Assembly (NCBI GenBank): GCA_017476665.1 | Contig: JAFUZJ010000043.1 | Span: 1 to 62,287, forward strand | Direction: 5' to 3' | Origin: Lachnospiraceae bacterium | GTDB taxonomy: Bacteria > Bacillota > Clostridia > Lachnospirales > Lachnospiraceae | Length of the DNA stretch: 62,287 nt | Shown here: positions 43,021 to 51,341 of the stretch, piece after piece | Position numbering within the stretch: the stretch's first letter is position 1 | Layout: each line of letters begins with the position of its first letter | The notes under the pieces: generated by a model | What the model was told of the DNA's origin: nothing | Seen by the model: the letters and a program-made list of their open reading frames with translations, nothing else | Databases searched by the model: none | Made by a program: the position numbers and the translations under genes

Positions 43021-44004
43021 TTATTGCAGCTCATATGCAATGAAAAATTGCTTTGTCTCCAACTCTTTCTCGTTCATGTCCGGATATCTCTCTCCAAAAC
43101 CGGCCTCCCGCAACGTCATAACCTTTGGCACAACCTTGATATCCGCGCTCTCAGTCGTCCCGTCATCAAAATGCACCGTACAGGTAATGACTACATCCCC
43201 CAGCAATTGTGTCATGGCATCCACATGTCTGTCACTTATTCCAAACTCCTCCCATGTCAGATCCGGGAAATACGTTTTGTGTAAACCTTCCACATCTAAG
43301 TCTTCCATCTTCTTTTCTCCGCATACACTGAAATCTGTGTAGGGAGCAGTCTGCTTATCATAAGCTACCGTGTAGGAATAATATATCTGATTATCCAGGT
43401 CATCCCACCAGTATTGTGGTTTCTCGTCATCTGTATGGATGCTCTTTCCGTAATCCTCATAGGGCGCCGCCTCCGCTTCGATCACAACACTGTCCTGGTT
43501 CTTTGGCTCGCAGATCTGCAAAAAGCCTTTATTTACACTGTAAGTGATCTTTTCGATATGGGATCCCTCACACCGGAAGGAAAAAACAGATCGGTAGGTA
43601 TACTCATCCGAACCTGCACTTTTCTGCCCCCCATTTCCTCCACCGCCAACTCCCGTAGTTATCACGGGCTTACCTTTTTCCATGACCACCCCGCCCGTTG
43701 CATCCCGGTCAGACGCCAATGCTTTCAGCGTAAAGCTATGGGAATACTCCTCCATTATAAGATCCGCATCTTCCATCCTTCTGTTCGCACTTTGTGCATA
43801 AACAGCCACTGCAACTGCTGCACAGGCCGCCACTGATGCCGCCGTAACCGCAAGACGTCTGAATGTAACCGCACGGCCCTTTCTGATTTTCTGCGCTGCT
43901 CTGAGATTTCCATCCTGCACTTCGTTCTGATACAATCCTTTCAGTTTTTCCTGCATGCTCTGATCCAACCTGATCTGATCCATCGTGTTTTTATACCTGC
44001 TCAT
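43021..44004 (-). CDS. Probable membrane anti-sigma factor or sigma-linked surface protein
   Basis: 327 residues; start overlaps the sigma-factor stop as ATGA, so the two are coupled. The cytoplasmic N-terminal ~45 residues contain helices (DQIRLDQSMQEKLKGLYQNE) where an anti-sigma factor binds its sigma. One membrane segment follows (RLAVTAASVAACAAVAVAVY), then a long extracytoplasmic domain with a Gly-rich linker (VGGGGNGGQKSAGS) and an unrecognised beta-rich body with YRSVFSFRCEGSHIEKITYS and YWWDDLDNQIYYSYTVAY. It lacks the zinc-binding HxxxCxxC motif of ZAS anti-sigmas. The arrangement strongly suggests signal reception outside and control of the sigma inside; direct proof is lacking. 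Confidence 0.6.
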   Translation of the reverse strand: MSRYKNTMDQIRLDQSMQEKLKGLYQNEVQDGNLRAAQKIRKGRAVTFRRLAVTAASVAACAAVAVAVYAQSANRRMEDADLIMEEYSHSFTLKALASDRDATGGVVMEKGKPVITTGVGGGGNGGQKSAGSDEYTYRSVFSFRCEGSHIEKITYSVNKGFLQICEPKNQDSVVIEAEAAPYEDYGKSIHTDDEKPQYWWDDLDNQIYYSYTVAYDKQTAPYTDFSVCGEKKMEDLDVEGLHKTYFPDLTWEEFGISDRHVDAMTQLLGDVVITCTVHFDDGTTESADIKVVPKVMTLREAGFGERYPDMNEKELETKQFFIAYELQ

Positions 44005-44495
44005 TCCAATCCCTCCTCGCTCAAAATGGTCTTTAATTTTTTCCTGGCCCTGACAAGCCGCACATTTACAGCATTTGGACTTTTACCCAGCACACCTGCA
44101 ATCTCACAGAGGGAATATCCCTCATAGTAGTGTAGATACACGATATTCCGGTCAATTTCAGGAAGCTTTTGCAGCTCGGATAACACAAAGTTTTCTTCCG
44201 CCTCCTGGGAACTTTGATCAAACTGCTCCAGCGACTCATAAGAGCTTTCTTTTTTCCGAAAAGCCATTTTCCGGAAATCCCGGCATTGGTTGATCGTAAC
44301 CCGCAACAGCCACGCTTTTAAATGCTCCTTGTCTACAAAGCTCTCACCATGCCGCAGTAGTTTGATAAAAACCTCCTGCACAACGTCTTCCGAGTCAGCC
44401 ACATTCATCAGATTCTGGTAAGCAATCCTGTATACAAGGTTAGAGAATTCTTCCACAACTGAAATATAGCTCTGCTCATTATCCATCTGTATCAT
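44001..44495 (-). CDS. ECF-type RNA polymerase sigma factor
   Basis: 164 residues from ATG 44495; AGGAGG lies 13 bases upstream, and an upstream start at 44528 is possible. Region 2 reads FSNLVYRIAYQNLMNVADSE and DVVQEVFIKLLRHGESF, region 4 LPEIDRNIVYLHYYEGYSLC then EIAGVLGKSPNAVNVRLVRA, the recognition helix. Lacks regions 1 and 3, so ECF group. It probably directs transcription of its own promoter and a regulon to do with the envelope. A palindrome sits ~45 bp upstream. The anti-sigma-like gene follows in coupled overlap. Confidence 0.9.
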   Translation of the reverse strand: MIQMDNEQSYISVVEEFSNLVYRIAYQNLMNVADSEDVVQEVFIKLLRHGESFVDKEHLKAWLLRVTINQCRDFRKMAFRKKESSYESLEQFDQSSQEAEENFVLSELQKLPEIDRNIVYLHYYEGYSLCEIAGVLGKSPNAVNVRLVRARKKLKTILSEEGLE

Positions 44496-44541
44496 TGCTG
44501 TATCCAAACCTCCTTTCACACAGAACACGAACAGAGAGGAA

Positions 44542-44559
44542 AATATCGTACACGATATT
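44542..44559. promoter_or_regulatory. Perfect palindrome upstream of the sigma-factor gene
   Basis: AATATCGT-AC-ACGATATT, 8-bp perfect arms with a 2-bp centre. Located 46 bp upstream of the start at 44495, inside the 5' untranslated region or promoter of the sigma/anti-sigma pair. Likely operator or start of a small hairpin; the protein binding it is unknown. Confidence 0.5.
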
Positions 44560-44603
44560 AAAAAATTTTCTGCAATACATATTCCGAAAGATTATATCAG
44601 AAT

Positions 44604-44654
44604 AAACGAGAGAAGCGCAGGCAACCGCCGCTTCCGACTGCCCACGCTTCTCTC
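44604..44654 (-). terminator. Terminator of hsp20
   Basis: Perfect 10-bp stem GAGAGAAGCG (44608-44617) and CGCTTCTCTC (44645-44654) with inner pairing, followed on the minus strand by GTTTATTCTG. It ends the hsp20 transcript, which stops at 44686. Confidence 0.7.
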
Positions 44655-44685
44655 ATTTATTCCTCTATCACTTTATTTTTGAATG

Positions 44686-45174
44686 TTACCCTTCAATCGC
44701 AATGGTCTTTTTCTGCTCCACTGCTTTCTTGGGATCTTTCTTGGGGATCTCCAGCCTCAAGACACCGTCCTCAAATTTCGCTTTGATGTCCTCCTCCGTG
44801 ATCTCATCGCCCACATAGAAGGTTCTGGACATGCTTCCCGCATATCTCTCCTGACGAATAATCTTACCGGACTGCTCATCCTTTTGTTCCTTGTCCAGTC
44901 CTTTGGACGCCTGAATGGTCAGATACCCGTTCTCCAACTGAAGGTTCAGTTCATCCTTCTTGAACCCGGGCAGATCGATATCAACTTCATAACCGTTGTC
45001 CTGTTCTCTGACATCCGTCTTCATCAGCCTGTCAGCATTCTTCCCGTACAAAGGATTCTTCTTACCATAAACCGGCTGGTTCCACTCGCGGTCCATCTGG
45101 CTCATGAGCCTGTCAAAACCATCAAACCAATCGTCCATCATATTCTCTCTGAAAATACTCGGTGCATATAACAT
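44686..45174 (-). CDS. hsp20: Hsp20/alpha-crystallin small heat shock protein
   Basis: 162 residues. Holds unfolding proteins for refolding by ATP-dependent chaperones. Alpha-crystallin domain from about residue 50 (MKTDVREQDNGYEVDIDLPG, FKKDELNLQLENGYLTIQAS) to EDGVLRLEIPKKDP. The N-terminal arm is MLYAPSIFRENMMDDWFDGF, the C-terminal tail KKAVEQKKTIAIEG; the IXI-like tail motif is IAI. AGGAGG ribosome binding site. A CIRCE element overlaps its promoter, so it is expected to be repressed by HrcA with groESL/dnaK. Confidence 0.93.
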   Translation of the reverse strand: MLYAPSIFRENMMDDWFDGFDRLMSQMDREWNQPVYGKKNPLYGKNADRLMKTDVREQDNGYEVDIDLPGFKKDELNLQLENGYLTIQASKGLDKEQKDEQSGKIIRQERYAGSMSRTFYVGDEITEEDIKAKFEDGVLRLEIPKKDPKKAVEQKKTIAIEG

Positions 45175-45253
45175 AACAACTACCTCCTTTTATATGAATC
45201 AATTATTTGCTTTGTTCTCAGGAAATATTCCTTTATTTCCTCCTGATAATTAT

Positions 45254-45282
45254 GTTATAGCACTTTTATTAGCACTCGTCAA
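45254..45282 (-). promoter_or_regulatory. Promoter of hsp20
   Basis: On the minus strand TTGACG (45282-45277), 17-base spacer, TATAAC (45259-45254). The -35 lies inside the CIRCE spacer and left arm, so HrcA binding would block RNA polymerase. Confidence 0.8.
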
Positions 45283-45295
45283 TAGTGAGTGCTAA
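45269..45295. promoter_or_regulatory. CIRCE operator (HrcA binding site)
   Basis: Exact consensus TTAGCACTC-N9-GAGTGCTAA (arms 45269-45277 and 45287-45295, spacer GTCAATAGT). Established binding site of the heat-shock repressor HrcA. Located about 95 bp before hsp20. Confidence 0.97.
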
Positions 45296-45345
45296 TAAAA
45301 TTTTATTAACAAAATATTATGCATTTATAAATTGTCAGAACTTTC

Positions 45346-46425
45346 TTATGCACTCTCGTTCATCTTGACCAGTTTGGCCGCCTGATCCGCCGCAATACAC
45401 GCGTCCAGGATCTCCTGAATATCTCCGTTCATGACCTTATCCAGCTTATAGATTGTCAGACCGATGCGATGATCCGTCACACGCCCCTGCGGGAAATTAT
45501 AGGTGCGGATCTTCTCTGAACGATCGCCCGTACCGATCTGGCTGCGCCGCAGCTCCGCCTCCGCATCATGTCTCTGCTGCTGTTCCAGATCATACAGCTT
45601 CGCCCGGAGCAGATTGAATGCCTTCTCCTTATTCTGGATCTGAGATTTCTCCGTCTGACTGTAGATCACGATCCCCGTGGGATAATGAGTCAGACGCACC
45701 GCCGAGTCCGTGGTGTTGACACACTGCCCGCCGTTTCCGGATGCGCGCATCACATCGATTCGGATATCCTTGTCTTCAATCTTGATGTCGATATCCTCAT
45801 CCACCTCCGGCATGACCGCCACACTGATGGTAGAGGTATGGATCCGCCCGCCGCTCTCCGTCTCCGGCACACGCTGCACGCGGTGCACACCGCTCTCATA
45901 TTTCATCACGGAATAAGCACCCTGCCCGGTAATGGTAAACTGTACTTCCTTCATGCCGCCGATTCCGATCTCATCCACATTCATGGTCTCCACTCTCCAG
46001 TGGCGCCCCTCCGCATAATGTACATACATACGATAGATTTCCGCCGCAAACAACGCCGCCTCATCACCGCCGGCACCTGCACGGATCTCTACGATCACGT
46101 TCTTGTCATCATTTGGATCTTTGGGCAGGAGCAAAATCTTCAGTGTCTGCTCAAGTTCTTCCGCACGCTTTTTACTGTCATTCAGCGTTTCCTTGATCAT
46201 CTCCCGCATTTCATCATCATTCTCCTCATCCAGCATTGCCAGAGAATCCTCGATGTCCTGCTTGCATTTCTTGTATTCCGTATAAGCTTCCACAAGGGGC
46301 GTCAGATCACTCTGCTCCTTCATCAGCTTGCGGAAACGCTCCTGATTATTTGTGACCGTAGGCTCATGCAGCTCTCCCATGATCTCCTCATAACGGATCA
46401 ATAAATCTTCTAACTTATCAAACAT
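45346..46425 (-). CDS. prfA: Peptide chain release factor 1
   Basis: 359 residues, normal. RF1 recognises UAA and UAG and triggers peptide release. GGQ catalytic motif in [20 protein letters not shown]; codon-recognition PxT motif in [20 protein letters not shown]-like [19 protein letters not shown] (PET, as in RF1 rather than SPF of RF2). N-terminal helical bundle [18 protein letters not shown]. Stop-codon recognition and the Gln of GGQ (to be methylated by PrmC, encoded next) support the pair working together. Followed by the CIRCE-regulated hsp20, which has its own promoter. Confidence 0.97.
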   Translation of the reverse strand: MFDKLEDLLIRYEEIMGELHEPTVTNNQERFRKLMKEQSDLTPLVEAYTEYKKCKQDIEDSLAMLDEENDDEMREMIKETLNDSKKRAEELEQTLKILLLPKDPNDDKNVIVEIRAGAGGDEAALFAAEIYRMYVHYAEGRHWRVETMNVDEIGIGGMKEVQFTITGQGAYSVMKYESGVHRVQRVPETESGGRIHTSTISVAVMPEVDEDIDIKIEDKDIRIDVMRASGNGGQCVNTTDSAVRLTHYPTGIVIYSQTEKSQIQNKEKAFNLLRAKLYDLEQQQRHDAEAELRRSQIGTGDRSEKIRTYNFPQGRVTDHRIGLTIYKLDKVMNGDIQEILDACIAADQAAKLVKMNESA

Positions 46426-46464
46426 TTCCCAACCTCACTATCTTCTCAAATTTACAGTCATCTC

Positions 46465-47301
46465 TCAAAACCAGGTTCCGTAAACCACCCGATCGAGTCC
46501 TGCATAATCCTGTAAGACACAGACCTCATGAAAACCCGTCCGCATCATGAGCTGCTTCACCGCTTCTCCCTGATTATATCCAATCTCAAAGAAAAGCATT
46601 CCGCCGCCGCACAGGTACCTGGGACTCTCTGCAACAATCTTTCTGTAAAAATCCAATCCGTCTACCCCGCCGTCCAGCGCCGCAAGCGGTTCATGCTCCC
46701 GCACCTCCGGCATCAGTTCCGGGATCACCTGCCGCTCAATATAGGGTGGATTGGAAACAATGATCTCGAATTGTCCCGAAATATTTTCAAACAGATCTCC
46801 CTGTACGAAGTTGAGCCGCTGCTCTCCCAGCAATCGCATCGCATTCTTCCCGGCAACCGCCAGTGCCTCCCCGGAAATATCCGCACCCACGCCGCTGCAT
46901 CCGTTGGTATAATGCAACAGGCTGATCAAAATACAGCCGCTCCCCGTACACAGATCCAGCACCCGCATTCCGTCGTGCAGATTTTTCAATACTTCCTCCA
47001 CCAGAATCTCTGTATCCTGCCTGGGGATCAGCACATGCTCATTCACCAGGAAATCCAGTCCCATAAAATTCTGCATTCCGGTCAGGTGCTGCAGCGGGAT
47101 TCTCGCACAGCGCTTCTCCAACAATGCCTCATAGGCCGACTGTTCCGGCTCTGTCACTTCTCTGTCTCCATGCACGAGCAATGTATTGCGGTCTGTCCTG
47201 CAGATAAATTCCAACAAAAACCGGGCATCCAGCTCCGGCTCCGGCACGCCGGATTCCAAAAGCATATTTTTGCCTTTTTCATAACACTCGCGATAATTCA
47301 T
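46465..47301 (-). CDS. prmC: Release-factor glutamine methyltransferase
   Basis: 278 residues. Methylates the GGQ glutamine of RF1/RF2 using AdoMet. N-terminal helical domain (MNYRECYEKGKNMLLESGVP), AdoMet motif VLDLCTGSGCILISLLHY and the catalytic NPPY in EIIVSNPPYIERQVIPELMP. Overlaps the yqhQ stop as ATGA, and prfA, its substrate gene, follows by 39 bp. Confidence 0.95.
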   Translation of the reverse strand: MNYRECYEKGKNMLLESGVPEPELDARFLLEFICRTDRNTLLVHGDREVTEPEQSAYEALLEKRCARIPLQHLTGMQNFMGLDFLVNEHVLIPRQDTEILVEEVLKNLHDGMRVLDLCTGSGCILISLLHYTNGCSGVGADISGEALAVAGKNAMRLLGEQRLNFVQGDLFENISGQFEIIVSNPPYIERQVIPELMPEVREHEPLAALDGGVDGLDFYRKIVAESPRYLCGGGMLFFEIGYNQGEAVKQLMMRTGFHEVCVLQDYAGLDRVVYGTWF

Positions 47302-48329
47302 GCCTTTTGCACCGTTTCATCCATGCGCTCGTCATCCTCAGCATCCTGCGGTGTATCCTTCAGCCAGCTGTCGTCCACCTCATACCCGAAATTGTCCTTC
47401 AGATAGGCTTTCCAATCAAACACCGCTTCCACAGCCGCGATCGCCACTTCAACCATATCCTCATCCGGCTCCCTCGTAGTCAGCCGTTGGATCAGCATCC
47501 CCGGCGCAGACAGGATATTCACAAACAGATTGTCACTTCTTCCTGCCAGGCGAATGATCTCATAGGAGATTCCTGCCACCACAGGCATCAGTAAAACTCT
47601 CAGCACCACTTTCTCCACCACATTGTCAACCCGGATGAAGAAAAACAGGATAATACTCACGATCATCACGAAGAAAATAAAACTGGTACCACATCGCTTA
47701 TGCTGTCTGGAGCTATGCATGACATCATGTACCGTCAACGGCCTGCCCTTTTCCACACAGTTGATGCATTTATGCTCTGCACCGTGATACTGGTAAAGCC
47801 TCTTGATGTCTTTCATGGCGCTGATGCCCCACACATAGAGCAGGAACACCACCAGTCTGATCACCCCTTCGATGATTGCAATCAGGGAATCATTCCTGAT
47901 ATATTTCTGAAAAAACAAGGATAAAAAGTACGGCAATACAATAAATATCCCCACCGCCAGGCAAATAGAAAAGACCGTCACTAACACGCTCATCAGCTGT
48001 TCACTGCCGCTGTCGGCCTTTTTCACCTCACCGCTTTCCTCCTCATCATAAAAAGCCGCCGAATAGTTGAGTGCCTTGATTCCCAATATCATGGAATCCA
48101 CAAAATTAAATACACCTCTTATAAACGGCAATTCCTTCAGCTTGTTTCGATGAAGTGTTCCCTGAAAGGTTTCCACATCCACAGCAATACCGCCGTCCGG
48201 TTTTCTGACCGCCACCGCATATTTTTCTTTGTTTTTCATCATGATTCCCTCCAGAACGGCCTGTCCGCCGATTCCGGAGTATCTGTTACACTTCTTTTTG
48301 GAACTATCCTGGGATATGCTCTTTTCCAT
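47298..48329 (-). CDS. yqhQ: DUF1385 membrane protein (YqhQ-like)
   Basis: About 343 residues. Conserved N-terminal motif YSGIGGQAVLEGIMMKNKEK, then several hydrophobic segments (SVLVTVFSICLAVGIFIVLP; LVVFLLYVWGISAM), the HGAEHKCINCVEKGRPLTV block (with YQYHGAEHKC) and VHSSRQHKRCGTSFIFFVM-like MHSSRQHKRCGTSFIFFVMI. Function unknown; in Clostridia it regularly lies between rpmE and prmC. Start choice is uncertain: ATG 48329 has GAGG six bases upstream, ATG 48362 has AAGGA eight upstream, and both fit. Confidence 0.85.
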   Translation of the reverse strand: MEKSISQDSSKKKCNRYSGIGGQAVLEGIMMKNKEKYAVAVRKPDGGIAVDVETFQGTLHRNKLKELPFIRGVFNFVDSMILGIKALNYSAAFYDEEESGEVKKADSGSEQLMSVLVTVFSICLAVGIFIVLPYFLSLFFQKYIRNDSLIAIIEGVIRLVVFLLYVWGISAMKDIKRLYQYHGAEHKCINCVEKGRPLTVHDVMHSSRQHKRCGTSFIFFVMIVSIILFFFIRVDNVVEKVVLRVLLMPVVAGISYEIIRLAGRSDNLFVNILSAPGMLIQRLTTREPDEDMVEVAIAAVEAVFDWKAYLKDNFGYEVDDSWLKDTPQDAEDDERMDETVQKA

Positions 48330-48436
48330 ACTTAACCTCATATTATAACCGCTCAGGACCATTCACCAAGTCCTTTCATCCTAAACGATCATCAGATCAC
48401 ATAATACAAAATATGCGCCATATGGCGCACCAACAC

Positions 48437-48470
48437 AAAAAGGGTTGAGATAGAAATACCTCAACCCCTT
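48437..48470 (-). terminator. Terminator of rho-rpmE
   Basis: On the minus strand AAGGGGTTGAGGTATTTC folds onto TATCTCAACCCTTTTTG, an 8-10-bp stem with a U run. It follows rpmE by 11 bp. Confidence 0.8.
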
Positions 48471-48480
48471 GCATACATTC

Positions 48481-48681
48481 CTATTGAACACCGTATTTTC
48501 TGTTGAACTTATCAATACGGCCATCAGTTCTCGCAGTTTTCTGCTGACCTGTGTAGAATGAATGACACTTGGAGCAAACCTCTACGTGGATCTCAGGCTT
48601 TGTAGAACCGGTCACAAACGTATTACCGCAGTTGCAGGTAACAGTTGCTTGATAGTACTTAGGATGAATTCCTTCTTTCAT
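48481..48681 (-). CDS. rpmE: 50S ribosomal protein L31
   Basis: 66 residues from ATG 48681 ([20 protein letters not shown]), AGAGAGGTG upstream; the longer frame to 48798 is not family-like. Cysteines in TCNCG and [13 protein letters not shown] form the C+ (zinc-binding) type L31, so not the zinc-free YtiA type. Follows rho and has its own terminator, the usual rho-rpmE order. Confidence 0.97.
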   Translation of the reverse strand: MKEGIHPKYYQATVTCNCGNTFVTGSTKPEIHVEVCSKCHSFYTGQQKTARTDGRIDKFNRKYGVQ

Positions 48682-48809
48682 GCTTTTCACCTCTCTATAA
48701 TAATTGTAGAATAGTTCTATGTTCTCATCCGCACTGCTTATAGAACCACAAACAGCGGTATTATTGTAACACAGAGAGGGACATGATGCAATACCCAATT
48801 TAAAGAAAT

Positions 48810-50339
48810 TTAAATGAATTTATTTTTCTTCACCAAATTCACAAATTCAACATTGTTCCGCGTACGGGCAAACATGTCCAAAATCTTATCCGTGGCCTCA
48901 TCCGGTTTCAATCCGTTTAACGCCTTCCGCATAATATTGATCGCTTCCAGCTCATCCCGATCCAACAGCAAATCCTCCCGTCTGGTGCTGGATTTGGCCA
49001 GATCAATAGCCGGGAAAATGCGCTTCTCGGACAATTTTCTGTCGAGCACCATCTCCATGTTACCAGTACCCTTAAATTCCTCGTAAACCACGTCGTCCAT
49101 CTTGCTTCCGGTATCAACCAATGCCGTGGCAAGAATGGTAAGGCTTCCACCGCCTCTCATTTTACGCGCGGCGCCAAAGAACCGTTTCGGCATATGTAAT
49201 GCCGCCGGATCCAAACCACCGGACAACGTTCTTCCGCTGGGCGGGACAACCTGATTATAGGCTCTGGTCAATCGCGTAATGCTGTCCAGGAGGATTACCA
49301 CATCTTTCTGGTGCTCCACCAGACGTTTTGCGCGCTCGATCACCATCTCCGAAACTCTTTTATGATGCTCCGGGAGCTCATCAAAGGTAGAATAGATCAC
49401 TTCTACATTTTCTCCCACGATAGCCTCTTTTATATCCGTTACTTCCTCCGGACGCTCATCGATCAGCAAAATGATCATATGCATCTGCGGATTTGACCGA
49501 AGAATAGACTTCGCAACTTCTTTCAACAAAGTCGTCTTACCCGCTTTAGGCGGGGACACGATCATACCGCGCTGTCCCTTGCCCACAGGACTTACCAGAT
49601 CCATAACACGCATGGAAATGTTGCATCCCGGCGTCTCCAGCTTAATTCTCTCATCCGGGAAGATCGGCGTCATATTCTCAAAATTCTTGCGCTTCGCAGA
49701 TTCCTCCGGAGTGTACCCATTGATTGACTTCACAAAAAGCAATGCGCTGAATTTCTCCTGCTGGGTTTTGACCCTTTTATTTCCGCACAGGATATCTCCT
49801 GTCTTCAGCATAAATCTGCGGATCTGACTAGGCGCCACATAGACATCGTTCTCTCCGGGCAGATAATTTTCGCAGCGAATGAACCCATAGCCGTCCGGCA
49901 TAACTTCCAGGATACCGCTTGCCTCCTGTCCGCTGTCAAGCTCTTTCAGCGCCTGTGCTTCCTCCTCAGGAGACTGTGCCCCCGGGATCTGATCTGCCGC
50001 CTGTGTTCCGGCTTGTCCCGACGATGTTCCCTGCGCGTTTACAGGTTGTGCTACCACTGCCTGTCCCGATGCCGCAGCTCCCGCCTGACGCGGCGCACTC
50101 CTGACGATAACAGTCCTGGACTTCTCGGGATTTCTCGTCTGCTCCACTGTCTTTTCCGGCTCTCTCTCCCTGCTTTTCGACGCTTCTTCCGCTTCGGCAA
50201 GCTTTTTCAGGCGTTCATCCTCTGCCAACATAGCTTCCACAAGCTCTGACTTCTTCATGGTAGAAGTTCCCTTCAATCCACGCACCTTTGCCAACTCTTT
50301 TAATTGTTGCAATGCCAATGATTCATATTTTTCTCTCAT
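48810..50339 (-). CDS. rho: Transcription termination factor Rho
   Basis: 509 residues, about 80-90 more than the E. coli protein. N-terminal helical Rho_N module ([20 protein letters not shown]), then a disordered linker of ~90 residues rich in Ala, Gln, Gly and Ser (about residues 50-140, including [20 protein letters not shown] and [17 protein letters not shown]). Next is the RNA-binding cold-shock-like domain ([20 protein letters not shown]), then the hexameric ATPase with Walker [18 protein letters not shown], Walker [12 protein letters not shown] and R-finger region [19 protein letters not shown]. Linker insertions occur in clostridial Rho and can make it prion-like. Its leader carries a tandem repeat. 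Confidence 0.97.
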   Translation of the reverse strand: MREKYESLALQQLKELAKVRGLKGTSTMKKSELVEAMLAEDERLKKLAEAEEASKSREREPEKTVEQTRNPEKSRTVIVRSAPRQAGAAASGQAVVAQPVNAQGTSSGQAGTQAADQIPGAQSPEEEAQALKELDSGQEASGILEVMPDGYGFIRCENYLPGENDVYVAPSQIRRFMLKTGDILCGNKRVKTQQEKFSALLFVKSINGYTPEESAKRKNFENMTPIFPDERIKLETPGCNISMRVMDLVSPVGKGQRGMIVSPPKAGKTTLLKEVAKSILRSNPQMHMIILLIDERPEEVTDIKEAIVGENVEVIYSTFDELPEHHKRVSEMVIERAKRLVEHQKDVVILLDSITRLTRAYNQVVPPSGRTLSGGLDPAALHMPKRFFGAARKMRGGGSLTILATALVDTGSKMDDVVYEEFKGTGNMEMVLDRKLSEKRIFPAIDLAKSSTRREDLLLDRDELEAINIMRKALNGLKPDEATDKILDMFARTRNNVEFVNLVKKNKFI

Positions 50340-50675
50340 ATCATCCTCCTAAAGCATACTCAAATCACATCGTCTGATATATATCACTTTTCCTTCTGCA
50401 TTTTCCTTATATGTCACGCACAACACATTACACAACACATTACCATGCTGCATATGTTCCACACATTGCACACGTTTCATTGGGGGTTTTCACAAGACAG
50501 ATATAGAACGTGCATATATTATAATATAATTTTATCTAAATAGGAAGCCCTAATTTATTAAAATTCTTAATTTATTTGGCAGATTTGCAAAAAACAATTG
50601 CATTTTTCCCGCTTTTCACTATACTGTAATTGTCTCACATGATTTACAGTGTCCCGCATGTACAAAGGAGCTATT
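50340..50675. other. Divergent intergenic region between rho and the PAP2 gene
   Basis: 336 bp without a gene. It holds a 12-bp perfect tandem repeat CACAACACATTA (50419-50442), an AT-rich stretch (about 50512-50560) that contains minus-strand TATAAT-like sequences for rho, and a plus-strand promoter for the PAP2 gene (next entry). The rho ribosome binding site TTAGGAGGATGAT is adjacent to its ATG. No riboswitch fold or RNA gene was recognised. Confidence 0.6.
50598..50625 (+). promoter_or_regulatory. Candidate promoter of the PAP2 gene
   Basis: TTGCAT (50598-50603), 16-base spacer, TATACT (50620-50625), 50 bases before ATG 50676, which follows AAAGGAG. Confidence 0.5.
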
Positions 50676-51341
50676 ATGAAAAAATACAAAATACTTTGGA
50701 ATAAATACCATCATGCCCTGCCTTTGATCCTGTATATCATCATTTATTGGATCTGGTTTTGGCATTTGGAGGCAAAGGTGACCGATCCGCAATATATCAT
50801 TCACATGCGTATAGACGACTATATTCCCTTCTGTGAACTGTTTGTAATTCCCTATTGTATGTGGTTCGGTTACATAACCGCTGTCATACTCTATCTGCTC
50901 TTTACCGACAAAAAAGAATACTACCGCGCCTGCCTGTTTCTGTTCACCGGAATGACTATTTTCCTGATCATCTCCACGCTGTGGCCGAACGGACACCAAC
51001 TGCGGCTCGCCGCAATGCCCCGGGATAACGTTTTTACTCATATTGTTACTTCCCTGTGGAACACCGACACGCCGAACAATCTCTGGCCCAGCATACATGT
51101 TTATAACTCGCTTGGTGCACACTTTGCAGTACTTCACAGCAGCCGGCTTACAGAGAAAAAATGGGTTCGCCGCGGATCGCTCATCTTATGCTGTTCCATC
51201 ATTCTCTCTACCGTTTTCATCAAACAGCATTCCATGTTTGATGTACTGACAGCCTTTGGCATGGCCGCGATCATGTATGTTTTGGTTTATCAAGCTTCAT
51301 TTGTAATCTTTTCATGTAGGCGCCAAAAGCGGAGGGCATAG
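50676..51341 (+). CDS. PAP2-family membrane phosphatase
   Basis: 221 residues from ATG 50676. Five or six hydrophobic segments; the catalytic loops resemble PAP2 enzymes, with NNLWPSIHVYNSLGAH (SxH motif) and the third motif near IKQHSMFDVLTAFGM (R/K-x5-HxxxD). Some members dephosphorylate undecaprenyl diphosphate or phosphatidylglycerophosphate, others are involved in inositol phospholipids; substrate not clear. The motif KxxxxxxRP is not obvious: KEYYRACLFLFTG is the candidate first motif. It converges on sfsA-mutY, overlapping the last 71 bases of that gene. Confidence 0.75.
   Translation: MKKYKILWNKYHHALPLILYIIIYWIWFWHLEAKVTDPQYIIHMRIDDYIPFCELFVIPYCMWFGYITAVILYLLFTDKKEYYRACLFLFTGMTIFLIISTLWPNGHQLRLAAMPRDNVFTHIVTSLWNTDTPNNLWPSIHVYNSLGAHFAVLHSSRLTEKKWVRRGSLILCCSIILSTVFIKQHSMFDVLTAFGMAAIMYVLVYQASFVIFSCRRQKRRA

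Noticed and set aside
48405-48430. GCGCCATATGGCGC palindrome downstream of rpmE as regulatory site
   Set aside because: It adjoins the rpmE terminator and most likely extends the 3' hairpin region; no promoter is associated.
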